Source: a virus
IMG/VR virus record: IMGVR_UViG_3300022752_000117
Span: 1-47,355 of that record
Reading direction: 5' to 3' (one strand)
DNA length: 47,355 nucleotides
The notes under the pieces were generated by a model. It had not been told where the DNA came from, ran no database searches, and saw only the letters and a list, made by a program, of their open reading frames with translations. Positions within the stretch are counted from its first letter, which is position 1; each line of letters starts with the position of its first letter. Made by a program: the position numbers and the translations under genes. Positions 1 through 8,015 of the stretch are shown one piece after another.

Positions 1-235
1 CTGTTGATCTAGCAGGCTTAAATCCTGGTTGCGCTCGTTTAGCAGACTTTTCAGCATCATCTGCTGCCTTGTACATGCCTTTTTCTTTGAACTGATCAAT
101 ATGTTTTTGCCAGTTCTTGATCTTTTCTGCATCAGTACCGCCTTTATATTCAACTACTGGTGCTGCTGACTCAGAGATATATTTTTTACCTTTCTCAATA
201 GCATCCATCTTTGCTATAAGATTTTTCATACTCAT
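1..235 (-). CDS. Partial unknown phage protein (N-terminal 78 residues)
   Basis: An open frame runs from ATG at 235 off the left edge of the window, so only the N-terminal part is present. It begins MSMKNLIAKMDAIEKGKKY and is rich in Lys, Ala and Glu. No enzyme domain is recognised. A Ser-Glu-Ser-Ala-Ala stretch near residue 22 resembles the Glu|Ala/Ser punctuation seen in the two upstream genes, which may be prohead-protease sites. The ATG lies 3 bases past the stop of the preceding gene, so translation is probably coupled. By composition and position it is likely another head-associated or internal protein of the same operon, but that is inference. Confidence 0.6.
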   Translation of the reverse strand, partial: MSMKNLIAKMDAIEKGKKYISESAAPVVEYKGGTDAEKIKNWQKHIDQFKEKGMYKAADDAEKSAKRAQPGFKPARST

Positions 236-238
236 AGT

Positions 239-2497
239 TTAGTCCTTATCGCTACCGTCTGCTTTTTTATGACTCTTGTAGCCTTTGTTTTTCATATGCC
301 AAGCCAATGCCCAAGGATTCTTTTCCTTGCCATCTTTGGTCTTACCCTTGGTAAGTTCAGGGTGTTTTTTCATTGCCTTCACTGTGCCCTTAAAACCAGG
401 TGGGCTTTTTTCCTGTAAACCTTTTTGTTGTGCTGCCATTATATCACGTTTAACATTTGCCATTGCCATTCTTTGCGCTGCTAGATGATTAGCGGGGTCA
501 TTGGGATTGACCAAAAATTGTTTATAATATTTTTGATAGTTAGGATGCTTTACAATTTGATCACCAGTAATACCACTCAATGTGCCTGTCATTGTTTGTT
601 GTTCCATCTTCACACATTTATCCACCGTACGACGACCTTTCTTCTTTGTGCCCATACGCTTGTAGCCTTTCCAGCAGGCCTTGCCATCTACACCTTTTTG
701 CTTTTCTTCAATCATACGCACGATGTTTTTTAGTTCTGGATAACTTACTGTTTCTAATGTATGTTTTTTCAAACCACTTACTGATTCTAAAATATAGTTG
801 ATGTATAAGTTTTTTAGATTACTCTTAGCACCGCTGCTCAGTTGTAGGTAATAACTATCAGGAAGTTTTAGATCACGCTGGATTGCTTCAAAATGTACCT
901 TAAATCCACCATTTTCTTTTTCTTCACGCTCTTTTTTCTGCTTGTCTAGTAAATCTTGTAATCTTTTAGCACCAGCATCCATATCATATCCGGCACGTTT
1001 CATAGAGTTTTTAAACTTCTGTTGTGGTGTTAATTTTTGATATTTAGCTTCTTCAACATCCTTAGGTTTTTTGCCTGCTTTTTTCATGGCTATAGCAATA
1101 GCTGCCTGTTGATTAGCACTACCTGCTTCCGCCACACTTTTCTTAATTTCTCCTGTTTTAGGATTTTCGTGGTCACCTTTATTCGCACCTGATTTATATA
1201 CTTTTTTACCAGTGCTTGGACTTATATGATATTCACCTTTATTATCTTTACCAATAGATTTTACTTTATATTTTGCTCCACTGCCTTCCGCCACACCTTT
1301 GTTTCCTTGAGCCATTTTCAATGAAGTTTTTAGTGCTGCCGTTTTGCCTCTAGAAGTTTTAGCATCATTTGCTGTATCTGCTCTGCGTTGAAGCGGATCG
1401 TAACCAAACTTAGGACTATTAGGATTACGAGGTGTTTTATTACCCTCATCATCTACATCATATGCATCTGGGTGTTTACGCCATTTAGCGCCTTCCGCCA
1501 CACCTTGCTCTGCTATTTTGTCACCGGGAACATTTCCTTTCATCTTGATAACACTCTTGGCACCGTGCCCAGCAGCAATCTTTCTTGCCTCATTATCATT
1601 CATGGCACTAAATCGCTTTACTTGTCCGTTTTTGAACATCATTTCATATCGTTGTTTCTTACCATTGCCTTGTAGAGCAGGGTCATACAATGGTCCCGAC
1701 CATCCGCCAACGCCTTCCGCCACACCTTGCTGAAACTTAGCGAATTGTGCTGGATCTAGTTTTCTACGTTGGGCAACACCTTGAGGACTTAGTAGATCAT
1801 CAACATCTTTTTGAGCATCAGGTGTATTTGCTTGGCCTGTGGTAGTAGTGATTTGTGATCCTATAGGCTTTTGTATTTTCATTGTTGCGTCACGACTCAC
1901 TCTATATGTGCTATTATTTCCAACTACATTTCCTTTAGGATCTTTAGTGACCTGCATATCTATAGGACCCGCTTGATATCTTTGAGTAGTATGACCTGTA
2001 GCGTTGCCTTGCTCCATAAAAGGCTTTTTATGTTTATCCTTACCCTGTTTCTGTTCCTTCTTTTTATCCCTATGTTTGCCCGCACCTGTTTGTGGGCGTA
2101 GTGGACCTTGTCTTGGTTTTTGTGGAACACGAGCATCTTCCATCATACGTTGTACTATACTGCGTACCTGCTCACTGCTTTCATAAGTTTCTTGAACACC
2201 ACCAGCACCTATTTTTTGTAGGGCTCTTTGTGTAGCTGGACCTAACTCATTAAAATTTAAGCCATATTCTGTAACTTCTCGACCATCCTGTACGGTTACT
2301 ATATTAAACACATTAGGTAACTTAGTACTCATTAAAATAAGTTTTCCAGTTTGTGTATCTTTAATACCTTTTTGCCCATTATGATTTACAGTTTCAAACC
2401 CATCACCTAAGTTTCTTATAGGCTCAGGAACCTTATAGCTACCTGGGTCATCTATACTGACCCTTTCAACTATTTTAATATATTTGGCTAGGCTCAT
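239..2497 (-). CDS. Modular lysine-rich head/internal protein with QGVAEG punctuation (752 aa)
   Basis: No enzyme family is recognised. The protein is very basic and apparently low in fold: residues about 115-170 are Lys/Gln/Arg-rich, and the C-terminus is a Lys-Gly-rich tail. The middle (about 255-460) is cut into unlike modules of roughly 40-75 residues by the motif Q/K-G-V-A-E-G (three copies) and S-V-A-E-A (one copy), with a further V-E-E-A nearby. One module has a Cys-containing basic stretch (GKACWKGYKRMGTKKKGRR). Glu followed by Gly or Ala is the kind of site a T4 gp21-type prohead protease cuts, so this may be a polyprotein of capsid internal peptides; this is inference. The stop of the upstream gene overlaps its ATG (ATGA). 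Confidence 0.7.
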   Translation of the reverse strand: MSLAKYIKIVERVSIDDPGSYKVPEPIRNLGDGFETVNHNGQKGIKDTQTGKLILMSTKLPNVFNIVTVQDGREVTEYGLNFNELGPATQRALQKIGAGGVQETYESSEQVRSIVQRMMEDARVPQKPRQGPLRPQTGAGKHRDKKKEQKQGKDKHKKPFMEQGNATGHTTQRYQAGPIDMQVTKDPKGNVVGNNSTYRVSRDATMKIQKPIGSQITTTTGQANTPDAQKDVDDLLSPQGVAQRRKLDPAQFAKFQQGVAEGVGGWSGPLYDPALQGNGKKQRYEMMFKNGQVKRFSAMNDNEARKIAAGHGAKSVIKMKGNVPGDKIAEQGVAEGAKWRKHPDAYDVDDEGNKTPRNPNSPKFGYDPLQRRADTANDAKTSRGKTAALKTSLKMAQGNKGVAEGSGAKYKVKSIGKDNKGEYHISPSTGKKVYKSGANKGDHENPKTGEIKKSVAEAGSANQQAAIAIAMKKAGKKPKDVEEAKYQKLTPQQKFKNSMKRAGYDMDAGAKRLQDLLDKQKKEREEKENGGFKVHFEAIQRDLKLPDSYYLQLSSGAKSNLKNLYINYILESVSGLKKHTLETVSYPELKNIVRMIEEKQKGVDGKACWKGYKRMGTKKKGRRTVDKCVKMEQQTMTGTLSGITGDQIVKHPNYQKYYKQFLVNPNDPANHLAAQRMAMANVKRDIMAAQQKGLQEKSPPGFKGTVKAMKKHPELTKGKTKDGKEKNPWALAWHMKNKGYKSHKKADGSDKD
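1125..1729 (-). repeat. Four dispersed in-frame copies of an 18-bp repeat encoding (Q/K)GVAEG
   Basis: Copies lie at 1712-1729 and 1490-1507 (both CAAGGTGTGGCGGAAGGC on the coding strand), 1283-1300 (AAAGGTGTGGCGGAAGGC) and 1125-1141 (a degenerate copy keeping GTGTGGCGGAAGC). The 12-mer GTGTGGCGGAAG is identical in all four, including third codon positions, and is much more GC-rich than the surrounding DNA. Spacing is irregular (about 160-220 bases) and the sequence between copies is unrelated, so this is not a simple tandem duplication. Confidence 0.85.
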
Positions 2498-3552
2498 GAT
2501 TTTAAACGACCATCTTTTTCAGCACTCTTAAGCATGGCAGCACGATCACTATAACCCTTTACACCAGGCTTAATATCTTTTGCTGCTTTTTTTTCACCTG
2601 CTGTAGGATTCTTAACGTGTTTCATTGTGGTCTTGGCCTGATGACTGGCTTCACTCATACTGCCACATTCTTTTAAACCATGTACTGGACAACTTTTACC
2701 TTTTGGGCTATGATTACATTTGGCTGCTTCACTTACCTTCTTATCCTTGGCTGCTTTTTTCATTGGCTCTTTTTTGTTGCCATCTTTGTCCAAGTCAATA
2801 TAATCTGGTTTGGCTGCTTCTTTAAATGGTTTACCTGACTTAGCAGCGGCCTTAGCACGACTACCCCATACTTCATCTTTAGGAGTTTCTACCTTGCCAT
2901 CACCATCATAATCCTTTTTGGCCTTTTTTGACTCTTGTGTTTTCTTACGTATGCTATCTACACTATAGCCTGTGCTCTTATGATCACGTCCGGCACGATC
3001 ACGTACATCGCCTTCGCTCTCACCTTCATCTGCGTCATAGTGAACGTTCTTAGTCTTAGCACCATCTTTGTGCATTAGTTTTACGCTGTACTGTGATTTG
3101 GTACTGGCAGCAGCCTTTTTCTCTGCTGTGCCAACACCTTTGCCAGCCCTATGACCTGTGGCTTCTTCTACTTTTTCGTCTTTCTTTTCATCCTTTTTCT
3201 TCATCTTTTCAGCCTGGGCCTTCTTAAGAGTTTTCATCTTCTCTTTGGCTTCTATTAGCCTGTGACCAAGAATTTTCTTTTCTTCAGGAGTATACATATC
3301 ACTCATTTCAAGTTTTTGTCCATACTCGCTGAACTTCATTTCATATTCTAAATAATGATATACACTGGCCATATAGTCTGCGGCCTTGGTAATTTTAGCC
3401 TGTACCCAACCATCCAGTTGTGCGTTATCTTCCATCATTTTAAACAGTTTTAACGCATATCTAGCAGTTTTATAAAGGTCAGCCTTGGCCATTTTACCCT
3501 CATCTTCATGTTCTGGGCTTGGTAAAGATTGCTGTTGCATAATAGGATCCAT
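2494..3552 (-). CDS. Putative head scaffold/internal protein with EF-hand-like and Cys/His modules (352 aa)
   Basis: The N-terminal part (about 20-115) is predicted helical, with a conserved-looking core LDGWVQAKITKAADYMAS, followed by a long Lys/Glu coiled-coil region (105-135). The C-terminal half carries two acidic loops of EF-hand type (KDYDGDGKVETPKDE near 218 and IDLDKDGNKKEP near 252) and a Cys/His cluster (KCNHSPKGKSCPVHGLKEC near 280). These are separated by E-A/E-S junctions (VEEA, FKEAA, VSEAA, MSEAS) that could be prohead-protease sites. Function is unknown; composition resembles scaffold or internal head proteins of T4-like phages. The ATG at 3552 has GGAG 7 bases upstream and a late-promoter-like GATAAATA at 3580-3573. 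It ends with an ATGA overlap into the next gene. Confidence 0.7.
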   Translation of the reverse strand: MDPIMQQQSLPSPEHEDEGKMAKADLYKTARYALKLFKMMEDNAQLDGWVQAKITKAADYMASVYHYLEYEMKFSEYGQKLEMSDMYTPEEKKILGHRLIEAKEKMKTLKKAQAEKMKKKDEKKDEKVEEATGHRAGKGVGTAEKKAAASTKSQYSVKLMHKDGAKTKNVHYDADEGESEGDVRDRAGRDHKSTGYSVDSIRKKTQESKKAKKDYDGDGKVETPKDEVWGSRAKAAAKSGKPFKEAAKPDYIDLDKDGNKKEPMKKAAKDKKVSEAAKCNHSPKGKSCPVHGLKECGSMSEASHQAKTTMKHVKNPTAGEKKAAKDIKPGVKGYSDRAAMLKSAEKDGRLKS

Positions 3553-3572
3553 ATTCTACTCCGAATTTGTTA

Positions 3573-3580
3573 TATTTATC
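3573..3580 (-). promoter_or_regulatory. Late-promoter-like 8-mer GATAAATA
   Basis: On the minus strand GATAAATA is followed 20 bases later by the ATG of the 352-residue gene, with a GGAG ribosome-binding site between. It matches the T4 late-promoter -10 element TATAAATA at 7 of 8 positions and recurs at the same kind of site elsewhere in the window. Confidence 0.6.
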
Positions 3581-3803
3581 GTTTAAGCGTTGTTTGTCCG
3601 AATAAGCTTATATTGTTATCTAATGCGTTTTTAGCTGTTCCATTTGTATTTTTGGGGGTCACTACTTTAGGCGGCTTAGGTTTGCTGCCCTTGCCATACT
3701 GTTTTACATTGCCTATAGCTATGTGAGGGTTAGACACCGCTGCTATATTTCCTGCACTTGTAGTGCCTTCGCTGGCCGTTTCAAATAGCTCCCTCAATCT
3801 CAT
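3576..3803 (-). CDS. Small unknown protein with capsid-targeting-like leader (75 aa)
   Basis: It begins MRLRELFETASEGTTSAGN. The first eight residues have the pattern M-(K/R)-h-R-E-h-F-E shared with several neighbours and resembling the T4 internal-protein capsid-targeting sequence. L-F-E and A-S-E|G fit the (L/I)-x-E and E|G preference of T4-type prohead protease. The remainder is Gly/Ser/Lys/Pro-rich and probably disordered, ending SLFGQTTLKR. No known domain. It abuts the upstream gene (stop at 3804). A small packaged head protein is a guess based on leader and context. Confidence 0.6.
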   Translation of the reverse strand: MRLRELFETASEGTTSAGNIAAVSNPHIAIGNVKQYGKGSKPKPPKVVTPKNTNGTAKNALDNNISLFGQTTLKR

Positions 3804-4160
3804 TTATATTCCATACCTATTTGTTTTTTGTTTTGCCACAGGACTTACTGTATTAGTTGTTTTTAATTCTTCACTAGGTCCTTTTGAAATTATAGATTTA
3901 CCTTTAACACCTTGATTTTTTTCAGCTTGGCGTAGTATGTCCTCTTCACCTTGGCTATATAACCAAACAGTAGGAATATCCTTAGCTGGTCCTGCTTTAT
4001 TAATTGATTCATCAGGAGCACCTGCCATAGCTATACCTAAACGATACATGCCGTAATATTGATCCATATCACTATATTGTTTGGCATGGACACCAGATTT
4101 TCTCACATTCTTACCAAGATGTTTTTCTGCTTTTTCATTTATGATTTCACGTATTTTCAT
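3804..4160 (-). CDS. Unknown protein with capsid-targeting-like leader (118 aa)
   Basis: It starts MKIREIINEKAEKHLGKNVRK, again a short amphipathic helix ending in I-N-E. The centre reads as a small folded segment (DQYYGMYRLGIAMAGAPDE), which is reminiscent of a recurring marine-phage motif, but I cannot name the family. The C-terminus is Lys/Ser/Thr-rich. The start overlaps the stop of the 76-residue gene by 4 bases, so the two are translationally coupled. Function unknown; probably part of the head/internal-protein operon. Confidence 0.6.
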   Translation of the reverse strand: MKIREIINEKAEKHLGKNVRKSGVHAKQYSDMDQYYGMYRLGIAMAGAPDESINKAGPAKDIPTVWLYSQGEEDILRQAEKNQGVKGKSIISKGPSEELKTTNTVSPVAKQKTNRYGI

Positions 4161-4387
4161 CTTATTCCCCGTCCAATAGGCTTTTCACCTGTGAGATATG
4201 GTAAGCTAAACCATAGTTGAAACCATTCTTTAGTACCTGGTTTAATATTATGTTTCTTTTGTAATTCGCCTTTTTCGTTGCCTGTTAAGCTGATATTACT
4301 GCCACCGTAAGGATCCACTGGGTCGTACTTAACATAGCCCTTAAACTCATTAATACCTGCTAACTTTTTAAGTTCGCTCAGTGTCAT
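4157..4387 (-). CDS. Small unknown protein (76 aa)
   Basis: It starts MTLSELKKLAGINEFKGYVKY and is 76 residues long. The leader helix ends in I-N-E, like the other short leaders in this operon. The body is Gly/Pro/Lys-rich with no catalytic motif; a stretch NIKPGTKEWFQLWFSLPYLTG could be a small hydrophobic core. It overlaps the gene upstream (stop at 4384) and the gene downstream by 4 bases each, showing it is read as part of a continuous operon. Function unknown. Confidence 0.55.
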   Translation of the reverse strand: MTLSELKKLAGINEFKGYVKYDPVDPYGGSNISLTGNEKGELQKKHNIKPGTKEWFQLWFSLPYLTGEKPIGRGIR

Positions 4388-5739
4388 TGCTTAAACATAC
4401 CCTTCTGTCCAAATACGCTTTGGAATTGATTACCTAACATATTCTTTAACTTGTCTCTCTGATCTGCTCTAAGTATGATTTGATTACCATCAAACTTAAA
4501 TCCCATGCTACGTAGTTTAGGCAATAAATCAGTTTTCAATAATGTGTATTTAAATGTATCTGGTTGTGCCACAGCGTGTCCACCCATCTGTGTATTGGGT
4601 TTACCTGGTATGGCCACACGATGTCTCTTACCATCTGGACCTACCACAAAGTGATCTACACCACTGGCCTTACGATCTGGTTCATCTGGTTCTTTATCTA
4701 CATATAGTTCATAGCGTTCATCGCCACCCTGTTCTATATAATCTTTGATTTGATATAGTTCCGGGCCCTGTTCGCTACGCATTACACTGGGTGGGAACAC
4801 AAACTGAGCCTTTTCAGCACCAATAAAGTCTACGTCACGTAAACTATCTTCAAGTTCTTGTAGAGCAGTAGTAGCATCTGTAAATAGGAAGTTTACTCTC
4901 AATGGACGAACTTTGCCACCCTTCTTATCCTTAATACCTACTGTATTGGCCTTTTGTACAACTTCTTGAGGACGGGTACCAAAGTCTCCTACAACACGTA
5001 CATTGCCTGTGTTGTCTAGTTTGAATACGATATATAGTGTGCCACTGGGCTGTTCTAATTCATATAGTCTCATTTCTTTAGCCTTCTTTTTAGGTTTAGT
5101 AGCAGCCATCTGTGCCATACGTTCTTTGGCCTTACGCATAAGATCCATAACTGTATCGTCATCAATCTCTGGGCTCATAGCATCACGCCAAACTGCGAAT
5201 TGTTCTCTTTCACTCTTACTTGGATCTGTCAATACCTGACGCATTGGTGTAGCACGTGGGCCTTCTTCACCAGCACTGGGATCACCAGTCTCTTGACGAC
5301 TAATAACATCTAAACTGTCAAAGTTAAAGGGAACTTCACCTTTCTTATTAGGTTTACCGTTATATTGTTTAAGATATTGAAACGCAGTGACCTGATCAGC
5401 ACCAACTACCACTGTGACATTATTATAACCTTGTTGATTAAGATTAGTTAGTACTCTTGTTAGATCTGGTAGTTCATCTGTAGCAGTTTGAAATATATGA
5501 CTGCTATCAGGGAACACACGTTTATAGATGCTGAGTTTTTCTTCAGGTTGTAAAGGATCATCAGGACCATATGTTCTACTGACCACAAAGTAGGGATCAC
5601 CATTAAGTTTATCAGCATAAGTTAGTACACTACTGGCTAACATCATATGACCTTTGTGTCCCATGCCTCTGCCCCACCCTACTACAGCAGTGTTACCTCG
5701 ACCTGTTCGATCTAATTCAAATAGCTGTCTTAGTCTCAT
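4384..5739 (-). CDS. HxGH nucleotidylyltransferase-like protein (451 aa)
   Basis: Residues about 16-195 look like the HIGH-superfamily nucleotidylyltransferase fold (NMN adenylyl-, cytidylyl- and related transferases): H28-K-G-H31 in VGWGRGMGHKGH, a VVVGADQV strand near 120, and a late A-T-P-M-R that matches the family's (S/A)TxxR motif. Such enzymes transfer a nucleotide from an NTP to a phosphorylated acceptor; the substrate cannot be read from the sequence. A Lys-rich linker follows, then a second, unrecognised domain (about 225-451). The first eight residues, MRLRQLFE, form a capsid-targeting-like leader. The gene is coupled by 4-base overlaps to the NTase-ligase fusion upstream and the 76-residue gene downstream, suggesting a shared process. 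Confidence 0.65.
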   Translation of the reverse strand: MRLRQLFELDRTGRGNTAVVGWGRGMGHKGHMMLASSVLTYADKLNGDPYFVVSRTYGPDDPLQPEEKLSIYKRVFPDSSHIFQTATDELPDLTRVLTNLNQQGYNNVTVVVGADQVTAFQYLKQYNGKPNKKGEVPFNFDSLDVISRQETGDPSAGEEGPRATPMRQVLTDPSKSEREQFAVWRDAMSPEIDDDTVMDLMRKAKERMAQMAATKPKKKAKEMRLYELEQPSGTLYIVFKLDNTGNVRVVGDFGTRPQEVVQKANTVGIKDKKGGKVRPLRVNFLFTDATTALQELEDSLRDVDFIGAEKAQFVFPPSVMRSEQGPELYQIKDYIEQGGDERYELYVDKEPDEPDRKASGVDHFVVGPDGKRHRVAIPGKPNTQMGGHAVAQPDTFKYTLLKTDLLPKLRSMGFKFDGNQIILRADQRDKLKNMLGNQFQSVFGQKGMFKQ

Positions 5740-7628
5740 TCGCCTTTCCTAGGAGCCCAATTAGCTTGGTCAATAGCTTTTACAAATTGTCCTGGTAAGT
5801 CATTTTGAAAAGGTGTGCCAGGGTGAGCACTAACATAACCTTCTGGTTTGGTTTGCCTAATACCACTGTGTGTACCGCTGCTTAAATTATTGATCATTTC
5901 AAGTTTTGCTCTTGTTAAAAGTTCAACAGCAGTTAAAACAGCGTCCATACCAGCACGATCTTTAAGTATCATATCAGCTTGTTTGGCACTAGTGTTAGCT
6001 GTTACCCAATCAACAAATTTTTGTCTAATTCCAGGAATTCTTAAGTTTTGATTATAAAATTTATAAAGTAAGTCACCTGGTTTGCTTAGTCCTGGTTTAG
6101 GTGCTAGGAAATTATTAATTAAGTTAGCATTTTCTTTTATATATTCTTGCACACTATCTAAACTATTTTCAGTAAATTGTGGGGCTTGTTCAACATATGT
6201 TGTTCCCTGAACAATGGTATCCTGTGTACTTAAACTTTCTGGATCTGGATACCTGCCTTCATCACTACTGCCTAAGCTTTCATAATAGCCAGTGGCAGCT
6301 ACCATAACTTTGGCACTTCTTATTCTGTCACCAAGGTCACTGTTTTTGCCAATATGGAATGTTGTTATATTAGGAGTAAATTCATACTCTTGTGTTTGAC
6401 TATTCAATACTGGCTTGGCTGTAGTTCCATCAGGCTTTGCACCAGGATAAAATAATAGTCCGCCTTCTAGGAATCCTTCTTCTGGGCTAGCTTGTTCAAA
6501 ATATGGCCAAAGACTAGATATTTGTTTAGCATATTGACGACGCTGTGCAATTTGTTCAGGATCTGCTTTTCCAGTACCCATTAAAAATTTTTGTACATCT
6601 TCTGCACTGCGAGGAATAGTGCTTATGCCATTTTGTAATTCTGTTTTGCCACGTTTAATATAGTCCCAGGCATTTTTAGGGATCATCATAAACACACCGT
6701 CTTGTTTGCCCCAATATACAACAGGGCTTCCATCCCATTTAAGTTCAATATTGCCACCTTGGCTACTCATATATCTCATACGTTCTACAGCATGTAGCCC
6801 ACCTTGAGCTCCATTAGTAAAAACTAGATCTTCTATGTGTTGATACTTACGACCTATGGCAGGGGCTGCTGCTTCAAAAAACTTTTGTTCTGGACCTTTT
6901 AGAGGAACACTTTTCCAACTCTGTCCGCTAGTCGCTAAACTATAAATTTTTTGTCTTGTTGCAGCATCGGGTAGTGCTGCCATAATACTTTCTACACTGC
7001 CTAAACTACGAGCATTAGCTCTAGGACCAATTAAGTAACGTGCTATTTCATCCAAGTCAGTGCTGATCAAATCTGCTTTTTTACCCTGTTGATCACGAGC
7101 ATATAATCCTTCATCTGGACTCCATAACATGTTTTGACTACTGGCCAAGGCGTTCATGATCATTTGTTTATGTACACCTTTATATGAGCTACCTTTTGGT
7201 ATTTCATGTACATGGAATTTGTGTACATTAGCAGCATTACGAACTACCTTAACGTCTACTTGATGACAAGTCGATCCAAATGGTAGTTTAACGTGTACTG
7301 TTACTGCTATGCGTTTTGTTTCTAAACCTTTATCGTTTAAATATTTTTCTAGATTTATCCGTATTTTTTTAGGATCTTCTTCATTAAAAAATTGAGCAGC
7401 AGTGTCCAAGTCTACCATAACATCCAAGTCACCGCTCATAACACCTGGTGTTGGTGTTGCTCCGCTGCCTATTCTATATACTTTGAGTCCTGTGCCTCTG
7501 AGATACCTTTCAAGCTGTGCTTCAATTTGAGGAGCCTGACTTTGATCGAATGGTTCACAATCGTCCCAAATATTGCCACCCTCCATCAAAGGAGTACGTA
7601 CCTTAGAGAACAACTCACGCAGCATCAT
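5736..7628 (-). CDS. Fused nucleotidyltransferase and KxDG ligase-like (DUF6267-like) protein (630 aa)
   Basis: The N-terminal domain (about 30-230) has the polymerase-beta-type nucleotidyltransferase signature: G54-S-G, then G66-D67-L-D69-V-M-V, and a third acidic residue D125 in HQVDVKVV, so all three metal-binding Asp are present. From about 260 a second domain begins YQHIEDLVF and contains IELKWDGSPVVYWG (Lys near 297), the KxDG motif of covalent nucleotidyltransferases (ligases), and later EGFLEGGLLFYPG near 383, reminiscent of ligase motifs III/IV. This half resembles the cyanophage family I know as DUF6267. The likely activity is nucleotide transfer or RNA/DNA end joining; substrate unknown. 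The leader MMLRELFSKVRTPLME|GG has an L-M-E|G site of prohead-protease type. Start ATG at 7628 overlaps the upstream stop (ATGA). Confidence 0.7.
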   Translation of the reverse strand: MMLRELFSKVRTPLMEGGNIWDDCEPFDQSQAPQIEAQLERYLRGTGLKVYRIGSGATPTPGVMSGDLDVMVDLDTAAQFFNEEDPKKIRINLEKYLNDKGLETKRIAVTVHVKLPFGSTCHQVDVKVVRNAANVHKFHVHEIPKGSSYKGVHKQMIMNALASSQNMLWSPDEGLYARDQQGKKADLISTDLDEIARYLIGPRANARSLGSVESIMAALPDAATRQKIYSLATSGQSWKSVPLKGPEQKFFEAAAPAIGRKYQHIEDLVFTNGAQGGLHAVERMRYMSSQGGNIELKWDGSPVVYWGKQDGVFMMIPKNAWDYIKRGKTELQNGISTIPRSAEDVQKFLMGTGKADPEQIAQRRQYAKQISSLWPYFEQASPEEGFLEGGLLFYPGAKPDGTTAKPVLNSQTQEYEFTPNITTFHIGKNSDLGDRIRSAKVMVAATGYYESLGSSDEGRYPDPESLSTQDTIVQGTTYVEQAPQFTENSLDSVQEYIKENANLINNFLAPKPGLSKPGDLLYKFYNQNLRIPGIRQKFVDWVTANTSAKQADMILKDRAGMDAVLTAVELLTRAKLEMINNLSSGTHSGIRQTKPEGYVSAHPGTPFQNDLPGQFVKAIDQANWAPRKGE

Positions 7629-8014
7629 TTATAAAGACCATCCTTTAGATTTTGTAGTTCAGTTTCGTATATGGCGTGTGCTATTTCTTCTGTTAAATCT
7701 TCTTCTATACTTTCTTCTAGTTCACGCACAGGAAATTCTTGTCTGTATGCTTCATAGGCTTTTTTAATTAAAGGTTTAAAAATTCTATGACTAAACTGTG
7801 TTCCACTTTCAAACTGTGCCTTACAAGTTTTTAGTATAGGAAAGAAATGACGACGATAAAAGTCATCATTATGGTGCATATAATAAACTAGATCTTCAGC
7901 AAGGTCAAATTCGTATTTGTTATCATGACTACGAATCATCTTTTTAGGACCGTTAACCTTAAGTAGTTCTTCTGTGCTTAATTCTTCATTACCAAACATT
8001 TCATATAGTTTCAT
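7625..8014 (-). CDS. Conserved phage protein with capsid-targeting-like leader (130 aa)
   Basis: The start is taken as the ATG at 8014 (MKLYEMFGNEEL), just after the upstream stop at 8016; a longer reading from 8071 would add 19 residues lying inside the upstream gene. The body is acidic and helical, with a distinctive segment DLAEDLVYYMHHNDDFYRRHFFPIL near 60 that I recall only as an unnamed marine T4-like phage protein. Leader and context suggest a head or internal protein; no enzymatic motif is seen. ATGA overlap with the NTase-ligase gene. Confidence 0.65.
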   Translation of the reverse strand: MKLYEMFGNEELSTEELLKVNGPKKMIRSHDNKYEFDLAEDLVYYMHHNDDFYRRHFFPILKTCKAQFESGTQFSHRIFKPLIKKAYEAYRQEFPVRELEESIEEDLTEEIAHAIYETELQNLKDGLYK

Positions 8015-8015
8015 A

